DNA of 64,000 nt, taken from Colwellia sp. Arc7-D (lineage in GTDB: Bacteria; Pseudomonadota; Gammaproteobacteria; Enterobacterales; Alteromonadaceae). The notes below the pieces were generated by a model, which was not told the origin of the DNA, did no database searches, and saw only the letters and a program-made list of their open reading frames with translations. The stretch covers positions 2,108,001 through 2,172,000 of the forward strand of contig NZ_CP028924.1 of assembly GCF_003061515.1 (NCBI RefSeq), read 5' to 3'. The position numbers and the translations under genes were made by a program. This document shows positions 16,414-25,941 of this stretch, piece by piece; position 1 is the first letter of the stretch, and every line of letters starts with the position of its first letter.

Positions 16414-17613
16414 TCATTTGACAATTTTAGATGCTATATCGTAGTTACCATCAATGTTTTTAACATCAATCAATCCAAGTGCTCGGCTTAAAATAGGAAG
16501 CACATGGATATTTTCGAATGGCTCAATTTTTTTATTTTTTGAAAATGCAGGACCCGTTGCAATAAAAATGGCGTCGAGATCACGATACATTTTAGCGTCA
16601 TAACCATGAGTTTCAGCTTTAACACGTAAATCTTCTTTATTAAAAATATACGAAGGTGAAGCTTCTATAATTGCATTAGGTACAGAGTCTGTTTCTCGGT
16701 TTAATTGCCAATGCGTTGGAAAATTTGGATATTGATATACTCGATATTGAGTTTGTTCGGTATCTGTATGATTGCTTTTAAATAAGTTAATACTGCGCTG
16801 TAATTGGTCATCATTATCACTATATAAATATAGCTGCGTTGAACCATTTATGGCTTTAACACCGTCAACGATATTATGTTGCCAATCTATAATATGCTGC
16901 TTATCTATTTTAGTCATTCCATGATCTGAGACTATAACTAAGTTAACTTGACCATTAAATTCTTGCTCAATTTGTTTAACAAAACTTGACAGCAAATGGT
17001 CAAGTTCATCAATTGCGTTGATTAACTGTGGTGAGTTTTCACCAAATTCATGACCCGCATCATCCACACTGGCGAAATATCCGGTAATAAAATTCGGGCG
17101 TTCTGACTCGGGTAAACGTAACCAGTTAAGTATTTGGTCAAGGCGTTGCTCATTAGGGGTAAAATGTTTATAGGGATAATAATAGCTGGCAGTTTTATTA
17201 TTTATGGGTGTTTCTGACTCAGGCCAAAAATAAACCGCTGATTTATTGCCCTGCATTTCATTAATATGCCATAGCGGATCAGCACTTAACCAACGGGTAT
17301 CGTTTTTACCATCACCCAAGTTGTAAACTTTATCAATTTTTCGATGATAAAAATTGTTATGAACAATGCCATGATTAATCGGATAACGTCCGGTTATAAT
17401 ACTTAAATGGTTAGGAAAGGTTTTACTTGGATAAACGGGTAAAAGCGCTTTTGCACTGGTTCCCTGCTCAATGAGTTTTATTAATGTTTGTGGTTGATAT
17501 TGCGATATATAACGTTGAGCAAATCCGTCAATTGATAATAGTACTAAAGGCGTTTTAGCAAAACTAACTGATGATGTTAAACAACAAACTAATAAACTAA
17601 TTTTTAAATACAC
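16414..17613 (-). CDS. Secreted nucleotide pyrophosphatase/phosphodiesterase-like enzyme
   Basis: A 399-residue alkaline-phosphatase-superfamily protein of the ectonucleotide pyrophosphatase/phosphodiesterase (NPP) type. A signal peptide ends near SFA-K20. Metal and catalytic residues appear in order: D29 (LLSIDGFA), nucleophile T65 (PSKTFPNH), DDAGHEFG around 180-188, VSDHGM near 230, and ETHGYD near 345. NPP enzymes split phosphodiester or pyrophosphate bonds outside the cytoplasm to release phosphate or nucleosides; the substrate here is open. The start at 17613 has a weak binding site. Confidence 0.88.
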   Translation of the reverse strand: MYLKISLLVCCLTSSVSFAKTPLVLLSIDGFAQRYISQYQPQTLIKLIEQGTSAKALLPVYPSKTFPNHLSIITGRYPINHGIVHNNFYHRKIDKVYNLGDGKNDTRWLSADPLWHINEMQGNKSAVYFWPESETPINNKTASYYYPYKHFTPNEQRLDQILNWLRLPESERPNFITGYFASVDDAGHEFGENSPQLINAIDELDHLLSSFVKQIEQEFNGQVNLVIVSDHGMTKIDKQHIIDWQHNIVDGVKAINGSTQLYLYSDNDDQLQRSINLFKSNHTDTEQTQYRVYQYPNFPTHWQLNRETDSVPNAIIEASPSYIFNKEDLRVKAETHGYDAKMYRDLDAIFIATGPAFSKNKKIEPFENIHVLPILSRALGLIDVKNIDGNYDIASKIVK

Positions 17614-17763
17614 TAGTAAAACCTAAATTAAATTAACCTTATAAAATATAACTTAATTTATTCATTACTTTTTTACAAGTGAGCAATATTGAAGTGTTAA
17701 AATAAACGAGGAAAATAACTAATATAAGAGTGCTCTTACATTAGTTATTGCAGTTGTCTTGTT

Positions 17764-18327
17764 TTATTTCTCTACAAATAAATCTAATATATTGACTAAA
17801 TCTTTTTTACCGTTTGTAATTTCGTCAGGTGTTAAACCAGATAACTCATGTGGGAATACCAACCAGTCCTTTGATTCGTGCACATAATAATCCGGTACTA
17901 AGTCTACTTTAGAATTTGTTGGTTTATACCAAGGACAAGCAATTCTGACATCTTTTGGCATGTTATTACGCGTTAGCTTTTTCATTTGTGTTATTAACGC
18001 TTCAATACTGCGACCAGAGTCAAAAACATCATCAACAATTAACAACCCGTCATCAGCATTCGCATTTTCAATAATATAATGTAAACCGTGAACTTTGATC
18101 TCTTTGCTTTGCTGATTAATGCCATAATATGAAGACGTTCGCACTGCTATGTGATCAGTTTCAACTTTTTTAAAGTCAAAATACTCTTGAACTGCGATAC
18201 CAATTGGTGCACCGCCACGCCAAATACCTACAATAAACTGTGGTCTAAAACCGTCTTCGAAAACTTTCGCTGCAACACGAAACGAATCTTCAAGTAACTC
18301 TTGCGCCGTTATAAATCGCTTTTCCAT
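17764..18327 (-). CDS. Purine-type phosphoribosyltransferase
   Basis: A 187-residue type I PRTase. The PRPP-binding loop LLIVDDVFDSGRS is at residues 95-107, and the pyrophosphate loop GIWRGGAPIG at 34-43. The hood region with WLVFPHEL near the C-terminus suggests a xanthine/hypoxanthine-guanine type enzyme that salvages 6-oxopurines, but base preference is not certain. Several marine gammaproteobacteria carry this second PRTase alongside Hpt. ATG has GAGGC about 8 nt upstream. It is a single-gene unit. Confidence 0.85.
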   Translation of the reverse strand: MEKRFITAQELLEDSFRVAAKVFEDGFRPQFIVGIWRGGAPIGIAVQEYFDFKKVETDHIAVRTSSYYGINQQSKEIKVHGLHYIIENANADDGLLIVDDVFDSGRSIEALITQMKKLTRNNMPKDVRIACPWYKPTNSKVDLVPDYYVHESKDWLVFPHELSGLTPDEITNGKKDLVNILDLFVEK

Positions 18328-18483
18328 TGATGAGTTAGCCTCTTTTAATTAATGTTAACGATGAACATTATAACGCTTTTTTTTATCCTGAGTAGCCCTG
18401 TTAAATATTTTATATTTAACAGCTCATTTAACAATCACAAAGCCCATAAATTTTAAGCACTATTAATTCGAACTTATCCAACA

Positions 18484-19662
18484 TTAATATGCTTGTTTTA
18501 ATATATTAAGTTTTACGAGGTATTGTTTATCAAGTTGTGGCACTTTATTTTTAGCAATCGCCTTTTTGATATACATTTGAGCTTTTACCTTATCATCAAG
18601 CATATAATGTACTTTAGCTAAGCCGAAATAGAACTCGTGGATTGTACTATTAAGCCTTATCGCTTTTTTATAGTGATTTATTGCCTGTTGGTAATAACCT
18701 TTATGAAACTTTTCATCTCCAAGTAATGCATAGTAGTAGGGATTGACAGCTCGTTTACGCATGATATGAATGTCGATTAACTTAGCTTCTTCATATGCAC
18801 CATTATTGTGTAAAAGTTTACTTAAATTCTCCATTGCCGTTAAATTATTAGAATTTAAATAAATGGCATGTCGGTAGGTTGCCATTGCACTTTCTTCTAA
18901 GCCGTTTAATCGGTAAAGAATACCTAAGTTACCCCAAGCAGAGGAAAACTTAGGATCAATTGTAATTGCTTGTTTTAGATAAGCATAAGCTAATAAGTAA
19001 TGACCGTTTATGAGTGCTGTTGCACCTTTATTATTGTAAAACATGGAAACAACAGTGTTTTTATTAATTTGGTGTTTAGGGAATACCTTTTTCTTAACAT
19101 AAGGGTCAAAGTCAATTTCAATATTTTTTCTGTCAAAATACAATAAGGTATTAGGTGACTTTGGTTGTAATACCGATAAGTTTATATGCCCTGTTAGCAT
19201 GCTCGCCTCACCATTGCGTACCCAATATTCAGGCACATCAATACTTTGAAATGCAACGTTTAACTTTGCTTCTTTGGCGATAGCATAGGCCATTATGGTT
19301 AAAGATAAGCAATTAGCTTCTTTATTTCTAAATGCCTGGGCAGCGATTACATTAGCACCTGACTTATAAGCTAAATTGATATTTTCAGGACTAAAAAATT
19401 GTTTGATCAACTGAGTGGCTTTTGTGTGTGGATCACGCAGTAAGCTAATATTTTTTGCCATGAGTTTCATCTCTTCACTTAAGGCAAAAATATCATTTTC
19501 AGTTTCAATAGGAATCAATTTAAAACCTTTAAATTGATTGTCTTCATTAACTTGCATGCGCAGGTTTTCAGCGGAATTACTTTGATATAATTGGGTGGAC
19601 TGGCAAGCAGATAAACACAAAACAATTATAACTATAATCGAGTATTTAAGTGATATTTTCAT
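18484..19662 (-). CDS. Lipoprotein with transglutaminase-like and TPR domains
   Basis: A 392-residue lipoprotein: lipobox LSAC with C20. Residues about 75-190 look transglutaminase-like, with C118 (KEANCLSLTIMAYAIAKE), H159 (TGHINL) and D184 or D186 (IEIDFDP) as a plausible Cys-His-Asp triad. Residues about 205-375 are tetratricopeptide repeats (AWGNLGILYRLNGLEESAMA and others). Such proteins are anchored in the envelope facing the periplasm and may process or bind peptides or cell-wall parts; the exact role is unknown. No operon partner is visible. Confidence 0.8.
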   Translation of the reverse strand: MKISLKYSIIVIIVLCLSACQSTQLYQSNSAENLRMQVNEDNQFKGFKLIPIETENDIFALSEEMKLMAKNISLLRDPHTKATQLIKQFFSPENINLAYKSGANVIAAQAFRNKEANCLSLTIMAYAIAKEAKLNVAFQSIDVPEYWVRNGEASMLTGHINLSVLQPKSPNTLLYFDRKNIEIDFDPYVKKKVFPKHQINKNTVVSMFYNNKGATALINGHYLLAYAYLKQAITIDPKFSSAWGNLGILYRLNGLEESAMATYRHAIYLNSNNLTAMENLSKLLHNNGAYEEAKLIDIHIMRKRAVNPYYYALLGDEKFHKGYYQQAINHYKKAIRLNSTIHEFYFGLAKVHYMLDDKVKAQMYIKKAIAKNKVPQLDKQYLVKLNILKQAY

Positions 19663-19891
19663 ATGTGCCCCAAATAAATCTATAACTTATCCTTTTATAA
19701 GCATATACAATATCGGCTAAAATAGCTCATTTAATAGCCACCACTGAGTATGAAACACACTCTACAATCAACTCTATAGCTGAGTATCATTGCTAGCTAA
19801 ATTATTTATTTACAAAATCAAACAGTAATTTTTTCAGTTCCCTGTTATGCTTCGCGCAAATTAAATCGTTAAATTTTATGGCTTTAAAATT

Positions 19892-20788
19892 ATGAAAAAA
19901 ACACTCGCCGGATTTTTCACCGGAAGTGCCATTGCAGTTGTCATAATAATAGCGACCAATAGCTATAAACTGTATAAGAATAAGTCTGCAACGATAGATC
20001 CTCAACTTAAAGAAATATCGGGTATAGAGTTTGATAAAAATAGAAATCTTTGGGCAATCAACGATGGCGGAGATGATGCGAAGTTATACCAGATTAACAA
20101 TAAAGGCAGCATTGAAAAAACTATTACCGTAACTAATGCTAAAAATATTGATTGGGAAGATATGACACAAGATGATTTTGGTCACTTCTTTTTAGGCGAT
20201 TTTGGCAATAATGATAATCTACGAAAATGGTTAACAATTTATAAAATTGAAAATCCTATCGATATTAAAGGTGATGTAACAGAAGCTGAAATTATAAAAT
20301 TCAAATACCCTGAACATGTTAATTTCCCGCCAAAGCCCAGTGAAATGGAATTTGATGTTGAAGCCTTCGTATTTTATAAAAGACATTTATATCTTTTTAC
20401 TAAAAATCGCATGGTACCTTTTAATGGCATAACCAACTTGTATAAAATTGGTGATCATGCGGCTAATTATGATGCAAAAAAAATAAGTAAATTTAAAACA
20501 TGTACGCTGGCAATAAAGCTTTGTTGGATCACTTCCGCTGCATTAAGCCCAAACAAGAAAAGATTAGCGCTGTTAGACTCACAACGCATTTGGTTGTTCG
20601 AAAACTGGCAAGGAGATGACTTTTTTTCGGGTGATAAATATCGCATTGATTTAGGCATAGTTACTCAAAAAGAAGCGATTACCTTTGTAGATGAAGAAAC
20701 CATTATTTTTACCGATGAAGAATTTCATGGTATTGGTAGAAATATTTATGAGATAAATCTGAATAACGTAACGAAGAATAAGCTTTAA
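19892..20788 (+). CDS. Membrane-anchored beta-propeller-like protein
   Basis: A 298-residue protein with one N-terminal hydrophobic segment (about 5-22, an anchor or uncleaved signal). The rest has repeated short beta-strand motifs: LKEISGIEFDKNRNLWAIND, KLYQINNKG, NIDWEDMTQD and FLGDFGNN. The pattern EISG..LW..NDGG / DWED / GDFGNN is seen in a set of uncharacterised bacterial propeller proteins, some annotated as esterase-like or SdiA-regulated. A ligand or enzyme role is not established. A 12-bp hairpin lies just after the stop. Confidence 0.65.
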   Translation: MKKTLAGFFTGSAIAVVIIIATNSYKLYKNKSATIDPQLKEISGIEFDKNRNLWAINDGGDDAKLYQINNKGSIEKTITVTNAKNIDWEDMTQDDFGHFFLGDFGNNDNLRKWLTIYKIENPIDIKGDVTEAEIIKFKYPEHVNFPPKPSEMEFDVEAFVFYKRHLYLFTKNRMVPFNGITNLYKIGDHAANYDAKKISKFKTCTLAIKLCWITSAALSPNKKRLALLDSQRIWLFENWQGDDFFSGDKYRIDLGIVTQKEAITFVDEETIIFTDEEFHGIGRNIYEINLNNVTKNKL

Positions 20789-20791
20789 ATA

Positions 20792-20834
20792 TCAACCAAT
20801 AGGTTATTGAATAAGCCAATGGCCTATTGGTTGA
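20792..20834. terminator. Hairpin between convergent genes
   Basis: TCAACCAATAGG pairs with CCTATTGGTTGA (12 bp) around a 19-nt loop. It sits 4 bp after the beta-propeller gene stop. The T-run is poor, so it may act as a transcript-end stabiliser. Confidence 0.45.
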
Positions 20835-20874
20835 GTTGATAAATTATATGAGAAAAGTGGCAGACCCCTTTCGA

Positions 20875-21479
20875 CTAATTAACATTTTCCATTGATATAA
20901 AACCGTCTTGTCGCTTAACCCTAGCAAGCCAAGCATTAATTGCAGGAAAGCTGGTTAAATCAAAGCCCCCTCATTCGCAACATGCGTGTAAGCAAATAAT
21001 GATATATCAGCTGTCGAGAGATGATCGCCAATTAAATATTGAGTGCTCTCTAGTTGACGCTCCATAGCTGTTAAGGCTTTGTAGCCCCCATCTTGCTTAG
21101 ATAGATATTCTTCGCGTCTGTTGTCTGGCAAGCCGAGATACTTTTCTATAAAACGTGCAACTGCAATATAAGGCTCGTGACTATATTGTTCAAAAAATTG
21201 CCATTGTTGCACTTGTGCTAATAAGAAAGGATCAGTCGGTAATAATGAACTCCCGTGTGCTAAATAATTAATGATGGCATTGGACTCTACTAAACATCGG
21301 CTATCTTCTAACTCTAACAAAGGAATTTTCCCACTTTTACTTTTATTAAGAAAACTTGGGGTATTGTTCTCACCTTTGAGAATATTTATAGGTTGCCATT
21401 GGTGTTTAATATCTAATAAAGCACACGTTAGTTGTACCTTATAACAGTTACCTGATTGACTATCGCCATATACCTTCAA
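20875..21479 (-). pseudogene. Glutathione S-transferase with a frameshift near the 3' end
   Basis: The first 171 or so residues are a normal GST: thioredoxin-like part with YGDSQSGNCYKVQLTCALLD and KIPLLELEDS, ESNAII, then the alpha domain with GDHLSTADISLFAYTHVANEG. After GAG GGG the frame runs into a stop at 20955. Adding one G to the five-C tract at 20966-20970 restores GFDLTSFPAINAWLARVKRQ and an ending at 20875, the expected GST C-terminus. A one-base slip in a homopolymer is a usual error or mutation. Without repair the protein lacks its last helix. Confidence 0.8.
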
Positions 21480-21578
21480 CAGAATCTCCTAAATTTATAA
21501 AAATGTTATGTAAAATAATGCACTAGTTCTATAGTTAACCATATAAATGTCGTTATTTAAAATATTAAGGTCTCCAAC

Positions 21579-22349
21579 ATGTTAACACTAAATGGCTTTG
21601 TTAAGGGTGAAGTAACTGATTATAAGCAATGGACTGATAATGAATTTTCTATCACGGTTAAGGCCGACATTGGTCCTTACGTAGCTGGCCAATTTACTAA
21701 ACTAGCCCTTCAAGATGAAAATGGCGAGTGGCTCAGGCGTGCGTATTCTTTCGTTAATTCTCCAAATCATGCGCTTGGTCGAAAATGTATGGAGTTTCTT
21801 ATTATTGATGTGCCCAATGGAGGCTTAAGTCCAAAACTTGCAAAAGTAAATATAGGTGACGATATTTATGTTGGGGACAAACCTAGCGGTTTCATGACGC
21901 TGGCTGAAATCCCTTCAAACGCTACCAATTTATGGTTACTTTCAACAGGCACAGCTATTGGACCTTTTTTATCAATACTAGGAGAAAGTGAAACACAACA
22001 AAGGTTTGAAAAAATAATATTAGTGCACGCTGTTAGAACTAAACAAGAACTCGTTTATCAAGCTTTAATCGAAAAGCTCTTGCAACAATATAACGGTAAA
22101 TTAGTATATTTACCGATTGTTTCTCGCGAGCAACATCCCGGAATAATGTCAGGAAGAATTCCGCAATTATTAAAAGATAGTAGCCTTATGAATGCTGTTA
22201 AGATATCACCAAACAAGCAAAATAGTTTTTTCTATTTATGCGGTAACCCAGCGATGGTTCACGACACTAGAGATGTTTTAATTGAGTTAGGATTTGAAAA
22301 ACATTTAAGACGTTCACCAGGACATTTTAGTTTTGAAAATTACTGGTAG
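21579..22349 (+). CDS. fpr: Ferredoxin/flavodoxin-NADP reductase
   Basis: A 256-residue FAD enzyme, near the 248 of E. coli Fpr. The FAD motif RRAYSFVNSP is at about 53-62, the NADP-binding STGTAIGPFLSIL near 127-139, CGNPAMV in the C-terminal part, and the ending GHFSFENYW carries the C-terminal Trp typical of the bacterial class. It passes electrons between NADPH and ferredoxin or flavodoxin, serving redox repair and Fe-S or radical-SAM enzymes such as BioB. ATG follows AAGGTC. The divergent neighbour is the GST gene. Confidence 0.93.
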   Translation: MLTLNGFVKGEVTDYKQWTDNEFSITVKADIGPYVAGQFTKLALQDENGEWLRRAYSFVNSPNHALGRKCMEFLIIDVPNGGLSPKLAKVNIGDDIYVGDKPSGFMTLAEIPSNATNLWLLSTGTAIGPFLSILGESETQQRFEKIILVHAVRTKQELVYQALIEKLLQQYNGKLVYLPIVSREQHPGIMSGRIPQLLKDSSLMNAVKISPNKQNSFFYLCGNPAMVHDTRDVLIELGFEKHLRRSPGHFSFENYW

Positions 22350-22984
22350 GAATACCATTAATAAGTATTAACAAAGCACTTTATTATTAATTCATTCACT
22401 TATTTCTCTACTATTTACTTCAATAAATACACTCAAAAACCAATCAAAAATAAGGTTAGTATCCTGTAAAAAACCATTCAAAATCACCTGTAAATTTATC
22501 ATTATAATCCCCCTTATTATCTACATCATTTATGCTCCTTGCGTGCTCACTTTTAATGAATTTATAACGATGTATTACCGTTAAAAATCAAATTAAATTT
22601 ATGCGTTAAGCTTAGATTTATGTCAATTAGAGTGTAAATTAAACATAGATAACAGCCCGATTTTTACACCTTACTTTCTTAATTCTCCTCCGGTAACACC
22701 TGATATTTTTATCAACTGTAGTGCTAATAACTCTGCTTAAACACTCGATACAAAAATTTATCTTCTTTTGTTTTTATAAGTGAAGTTTTAATCCCTTGAA
22801 ATTAATAACACTTATTTCATTGATTTTAGATGTAAGTGAATAGTTACTTCAAATACAGAAAGGGTTACCGGAGTTATCATCTCTTCATTTTGCAGGGTTA
22901 TCAGGGTTGTTGTTGTGCGAATAAAAGTAACCCCCAGAGTTATTTGCACATTGCAAATAAGGGTTATCAGAGTTAACATGGATT
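22350..22984. other. 635-bp gap without a recognisable gene
   Basis: AT-rich and lacking a supported ORF. Near its right end (22861-22980) short strings recur: GGGTTACCGGAGTTATCA, GGGTTATCAGGGTT and GGGTTATCAGAGTT. They may be a decayed repeat or a binding region for HicB, which is encoded just downstream. No toxin-sized frame (HicA, about 60 residues) is found here. Confidence 0.45.
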
Positions 22985-23008
22985 AAATTCGGAATAAGGA
23001 TTAAATTA

Positions 23009-23413
23009 ATGAAATATCCAGTTATGGTTTTACGTAACAACGAAGAGAATAAATATGTATTATCAGTTGTTGATTTACCGGGATGCCAAGTGAAAGCGTC
23101 AACTATGGATGAAGGGTTTTCGCTGTTAAATGAAGCGATGATTTCGCACTTAAAAATTTTAGTTGAGTACGGTGAACAAGTACCACATGCAAAGACAATT
23201 GAAGAGCACATGTTGCTGTGTTCAGCTACCTCTCCAATATGGGGTGTGTTAGATTTTGATATCGTTCCTTACATGGGGAAAAGCCATAAAATTAATGTCA
23301 CGTTACCTGAATTATTGATTAAACAAATTGATGATCGGGTGGCTAAAACATCAGAATATAAAACGCGATCTGGATTTATTGCTATGGCATGTTTAACCGA
23401 GTTATCGAATTAA
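23009..23413 (+). CDS. hicB: HicB-family antitoxin without a partner
   Basis: A 134-residue protein. Residues 1-60 have the partly degraded RNase-H-like HicB fold (MKYPVMVLRNNEENKYVLSV, DLPGCQVKASTMDEGFSLL, NEAM). Residues about 90-132 are a ribbon-helix-helix DNA-binding part (KINVTLPELLIKQIDDRVAK, TRSGFIAMA). HicB normally neutralises the mRNA-cleaving HicA and represses the operon. No hicA is present on either side. AAGGA precedes the ATG by about 9 nt. Confidence 0.85.
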   Translation: MKYPVMVLRNNEENKYVLSVVDLPGCQVKASTMDEGFSLLNEAMISHLKILVEYGEQVPHAKTIEEHMLLCSATSPIWGVLDFDIVPYMGKSHKINVTLPELLIKQIDDRVAKTSEYKTRSGFIAMACLTELSN

Positions 23414-23540
23414 TCTGGCAATAAATATATGCTTGTCAGTTTGAAGTTTTGAATAACTTTAAGCGCTACGTTTTAAAGTTAGGTCTTGAAATTAAACTCT
23501 TTAATCAGGTGACTGTGCTTAGAATATATATTTAACAATA

Positions 23541-24299
23541 ATGAAAGTTAAAAAGGTGAAAAAATTGTTTATCGAAAATGCAAACTTGTTACTACTAAGC
23601 AGCTCTCGTGTCGGGAGTACAGAATATTTACAACATGCTTTAGGAATGATAGGAGAAAAGCTTAATGGCATAACTGAACTTTTATTTGTGCCATACGCTG
23701 GTGTAACGCTAAGTTACGATGAATATACCGCTAAGGTGCAATGTGCTTTAAATGAGCAAGGCATTAAAGTAACAGGTATTCATGAATATGATGACCCGAT
23801 CACCGCTATTAATAACGCACAAGCCATTGCCGTTGGTGGAGGTAATACGTTTCACTTATTACATCAGCTGTATCAAAACAAACTTATTGAGCCTATTCAA
23901 CAAAAAGTATCTACAGGTATGCCTTATATAGGTTGGAGTGCTGGTTCAAATATTGCCGGACTGACAATTCGTACTACAAATGATATGCCGATTATTGAAC
24001 CGCAAAGTTTTAATGCACTTCAATTAGTTAACTTTCAGCTTAACCCGCATTATACCGATCATAGCCCTGCTGGTCATAATGGTGAAACACGAGCACAACG
24101 TTTAGCTGAGTTTATGGTACTAAACCCCACAACACCAATCGTAGCGATTGTTGAAGGAACAGCATTAGACATTAAGCTAAATACGATGAGATTAATCTCT
24201 GGTTTATCAGGCAGTAAATCACTAGCCAATGGTTTTATATTTAAGGCAGGCTGTAAAACAGAGATGACAACAGACGATATTGTAGATGATTTATTATAG
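23541..24299 (+). CDS. pepE: Dipeptidase E (aspartyl dipeptidase)
   Basis: A 252-residue S51 peptidase that cleaves Asp-X dipeptides in the cytoplasm. The nucleophile S133 lies in GWSAGSN, after AVGGGNTFHLLHQLY; the His of the triad is in the NPHYTDH region near residue 171. The E. coli enzyme has 229 residues, so this start may be too long: a TTG at 23565, with AAGGTG 6 nt upstream, would drop eight residues. The gene appears monocistronic. Confidence 0.9.
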   Translation: MKVKKVKKLFIENANLLLLSSSRVGSTEYLQHALGMIGEKLNGITELLFVPYAGVTLSYDEYTAKVQCALNEQGIKVTGIHEYDDPITAINNAQAIAVGGGNTFHLLHQLYQNKLIEPIQQKVSTGMPYIGWSAGSNIAGLTIRTTNDMPIIEPQSFNALQLVNFQLNPHYTDHSPAGHNGETRAQRLAEFMVLNPTTPIVAIVEGTALDIKLNTMRLISGLSGSKSLANGFIFKAGCKTEMTTDDIVDDLL

Positions 24300-24324
24300 A
24301 ATCGGCGGTTAGTTGAATGATTAT

Positions 24325-24411
24325 AATTATAAATTACTCATGGGCAATGTTTATGAGCACCGTTTATTGAATAATGCTTATTTAACAATACTTAACGAGT
24401 AATTTATAATT
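24325..24411. repeat. Long-range 15-bp inverted repeat between pepE and bioD
   Basis: AATTATAAATTACTC (24325-24339) and GAGTAATTTATAATT (24397-24411) are perfect inverse copies, 57 nt apart, between convergent genes. It could act as a two-way transcript end or be a small mobile-repeat trace. Confidence 0.6.
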
Positions 24412-24423
24412 AATCTGTTAGCG

Positions 24424-25101
24424 TTATTTTAGCGAGGTAAGTAGTGAAATATCAATATGCTTCGCAGCTTGTCGAATATCTTCGTCAAAAGGTAGCTCTG
24501 CTAATTTAGGAATTGGCAAAAGTGCAGTTAATTCACTAATGTTTTCAGCTAAATAAGGCATATCATCAGGGCAATTAGCTATCCAACCCAAACAGGTTAA
24601 TCCGTCAGATATAATAGCCTGATAGGTTAACATTGCATGGTTTAAGCAGCCCAGTTTCATATTGACGACCAGTATCACATTTTGCTCACTAGTTTGGGCA
24701 AATTCAGATAAAAACTTCCCCTGGCCAAGTGGTAATCGCCACCCTCCTGCGCCTTCACAAATCACTACGTCTGCAGCTAAATTAATAACATCTTCATAAT
24801 TACGCTCAATGTCATTTATGCTTATAGTTTGTTGTAACTTAGACGCGGCTATGTGTGGTGCAATAGGTTGTTCAAAAGCTATCGGGTTAACTTGTGAAAT
24901 AGTTTGCTGGCAATTAGACTGGTTAAGTAATAACAAGGCATCTTCGTTTACTAGTGTATTATCAATAAGTTCACAGCCTGCAGAAATAGGTTTATATACT
25001 GCCACTTTGTTACCTGCTTGAACGAGCGCATGCACTATCGCTTGGGCAGCATAGGTTTTCCCCGCGTCAGTGTCTGTAGCGGTAATAAATAATTTCAACA
25101 T
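24424..25101 (-). CDS. bioD: Dethiobiotin synthetase
   Basis: A 225-residue enzyme that closes the ureido ring of dethiobiotin from DAPA, CO2 and ATP. The P-loop is TATDTDAGKT at residues 7-16, with K15 and T16. The EGAGGWRLPLG segment (about 115) is the second signature. It is the last gene of bioB-bioF-bioC-bioD, 54 bp after bioC on the same strand. Confidence 0.94.
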   Translation of the reverse strand: MLKLFITATDTDAGKTYAAQAIVHALVQAGNKVAVYKPISAGCELIDNTLVNEDALLLLNQSNCQQTISQVNPIAFEQPIAPHIAASKLQQTISINDIERNYEDVINLAADVVICEGAGGWRLPLGQGKFLSEFAQTSEQNVILVVNMKLGCLNHAMLTYQAIISDGLTCLGWIANCPDDMPYLAENISELTALLPIPKLAELPFDEDIRQAAKHIDISLLTSLK

Positions 25102-25155
25102 ATCAGTTCGCTTTTAAAAATGAGTTTATGATTCAACAATGATATTTCAGGTGAT

Positions 25156-25941
25156 TTAATCGCTTAATTTAACCACTACACCAGAAAAGGCTTTATATGT
25201 TGCAGGATAAATTCCAGATGGCTCTAAAAAACTTTGGTAGCTTTTAGTCATTTTTTGCCACTGATCTTTACCGGCAAGGCCTTTGCCCTGCTTTTTAGGG
25301 ACATGACTTGCGCCTAAGCTTTTCAATTCACGGGCTAAATGCAGAACATTTTCATATTCTAAAACAATATCTTGCTGCTTAGCATTTAAGAGTTTTCTAT
25401 TTGTACCATCAAACAAGGGTCTAATTTCACTTTCAGGTATAAAGTCAATCACGTGTTGGTCATTATCTACTTGTGCCCATGCAGATTTTAACTCAATTAA
25501 CGTACCATCAATCAAGGTACTAAAAACAAAAAGACCGCCGGGTTTTAATACACGCATAACTTCATTGATCACTAAGTCGAGTGGATCGCACCATTGGATC
25601 ATCAAGTTGGAATAGACTAAATCTACACTGCTATCTTGTAATGGTATTTTATATGCGTCTGCTTCTAGCCAATGAATCGACGAATTACGATTATCTTTGG
25701 CGAATTGCAGCATATTTTTTGATATATCTAAGCCAATAACTTGCTGGTACCGACTAGATAAAAGTTCGGTGAAAAATCCAGTACCTGCACCTAAATCTAA
25801 CGCAGTTAAATCGTTACGATTAGGTAACCATGGCATTAAATGTTTTCCACAATAACGCTGTAATCGCGCAGAAGTGTCATAAGAACTACTAGCTGAGCCA
25901 AAAGATCTCGCTATCTTAAAACGGTTAGTCTTTTCAGACAT
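25156..25941 (-). CDS. bioC: Malonyl-ACP O-methyltransferase
   Basis: A 261-residue class I methyltransferase that methylates malonyl-ACP at the start of pimelate synthesis. The N-terminus has FGSASSSYDTSARLQRYCG, typical of BioC; SAM motif I is ALDLGAGTGFFTE near 45-57, then LEADAYKIPL and SNLMIQWCDPL. Its start codon overlaps the bioF stop by one base, showing translational coupling. bioH is not in the window. Confidence 0.93.
   Translation of the reverse strand: MSEKTNRFKIARSFGSASSSYDTSARLQRYCGKHLMPWLPNRNDLTALDLGAGTGFFTELLSSRYQQVIGLDISKNMLQFAKDNRNSSIHWLEADAYKIPLQDSSVDLVYSNLMIQWCDPLDLVINEVMRVLKPGGLFVFSTLIDGTLIELKSAWAQVDNDQHVIDFIPESEIRPLFDGTNRKLLNAKQQDIVLEYENVLHLARELKSLGASHVPKKQGKGLAGKDQWQKMTKSYQSFLEPSGIYPATYKAFSGVVVKLSD

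Noticed and set aside
22885..23211. 108-residue minus-strand ORF over hicB
   Set aside because: It lies antisense to a well-supported hicB, has low-complexity composition and no ribosome binding site.
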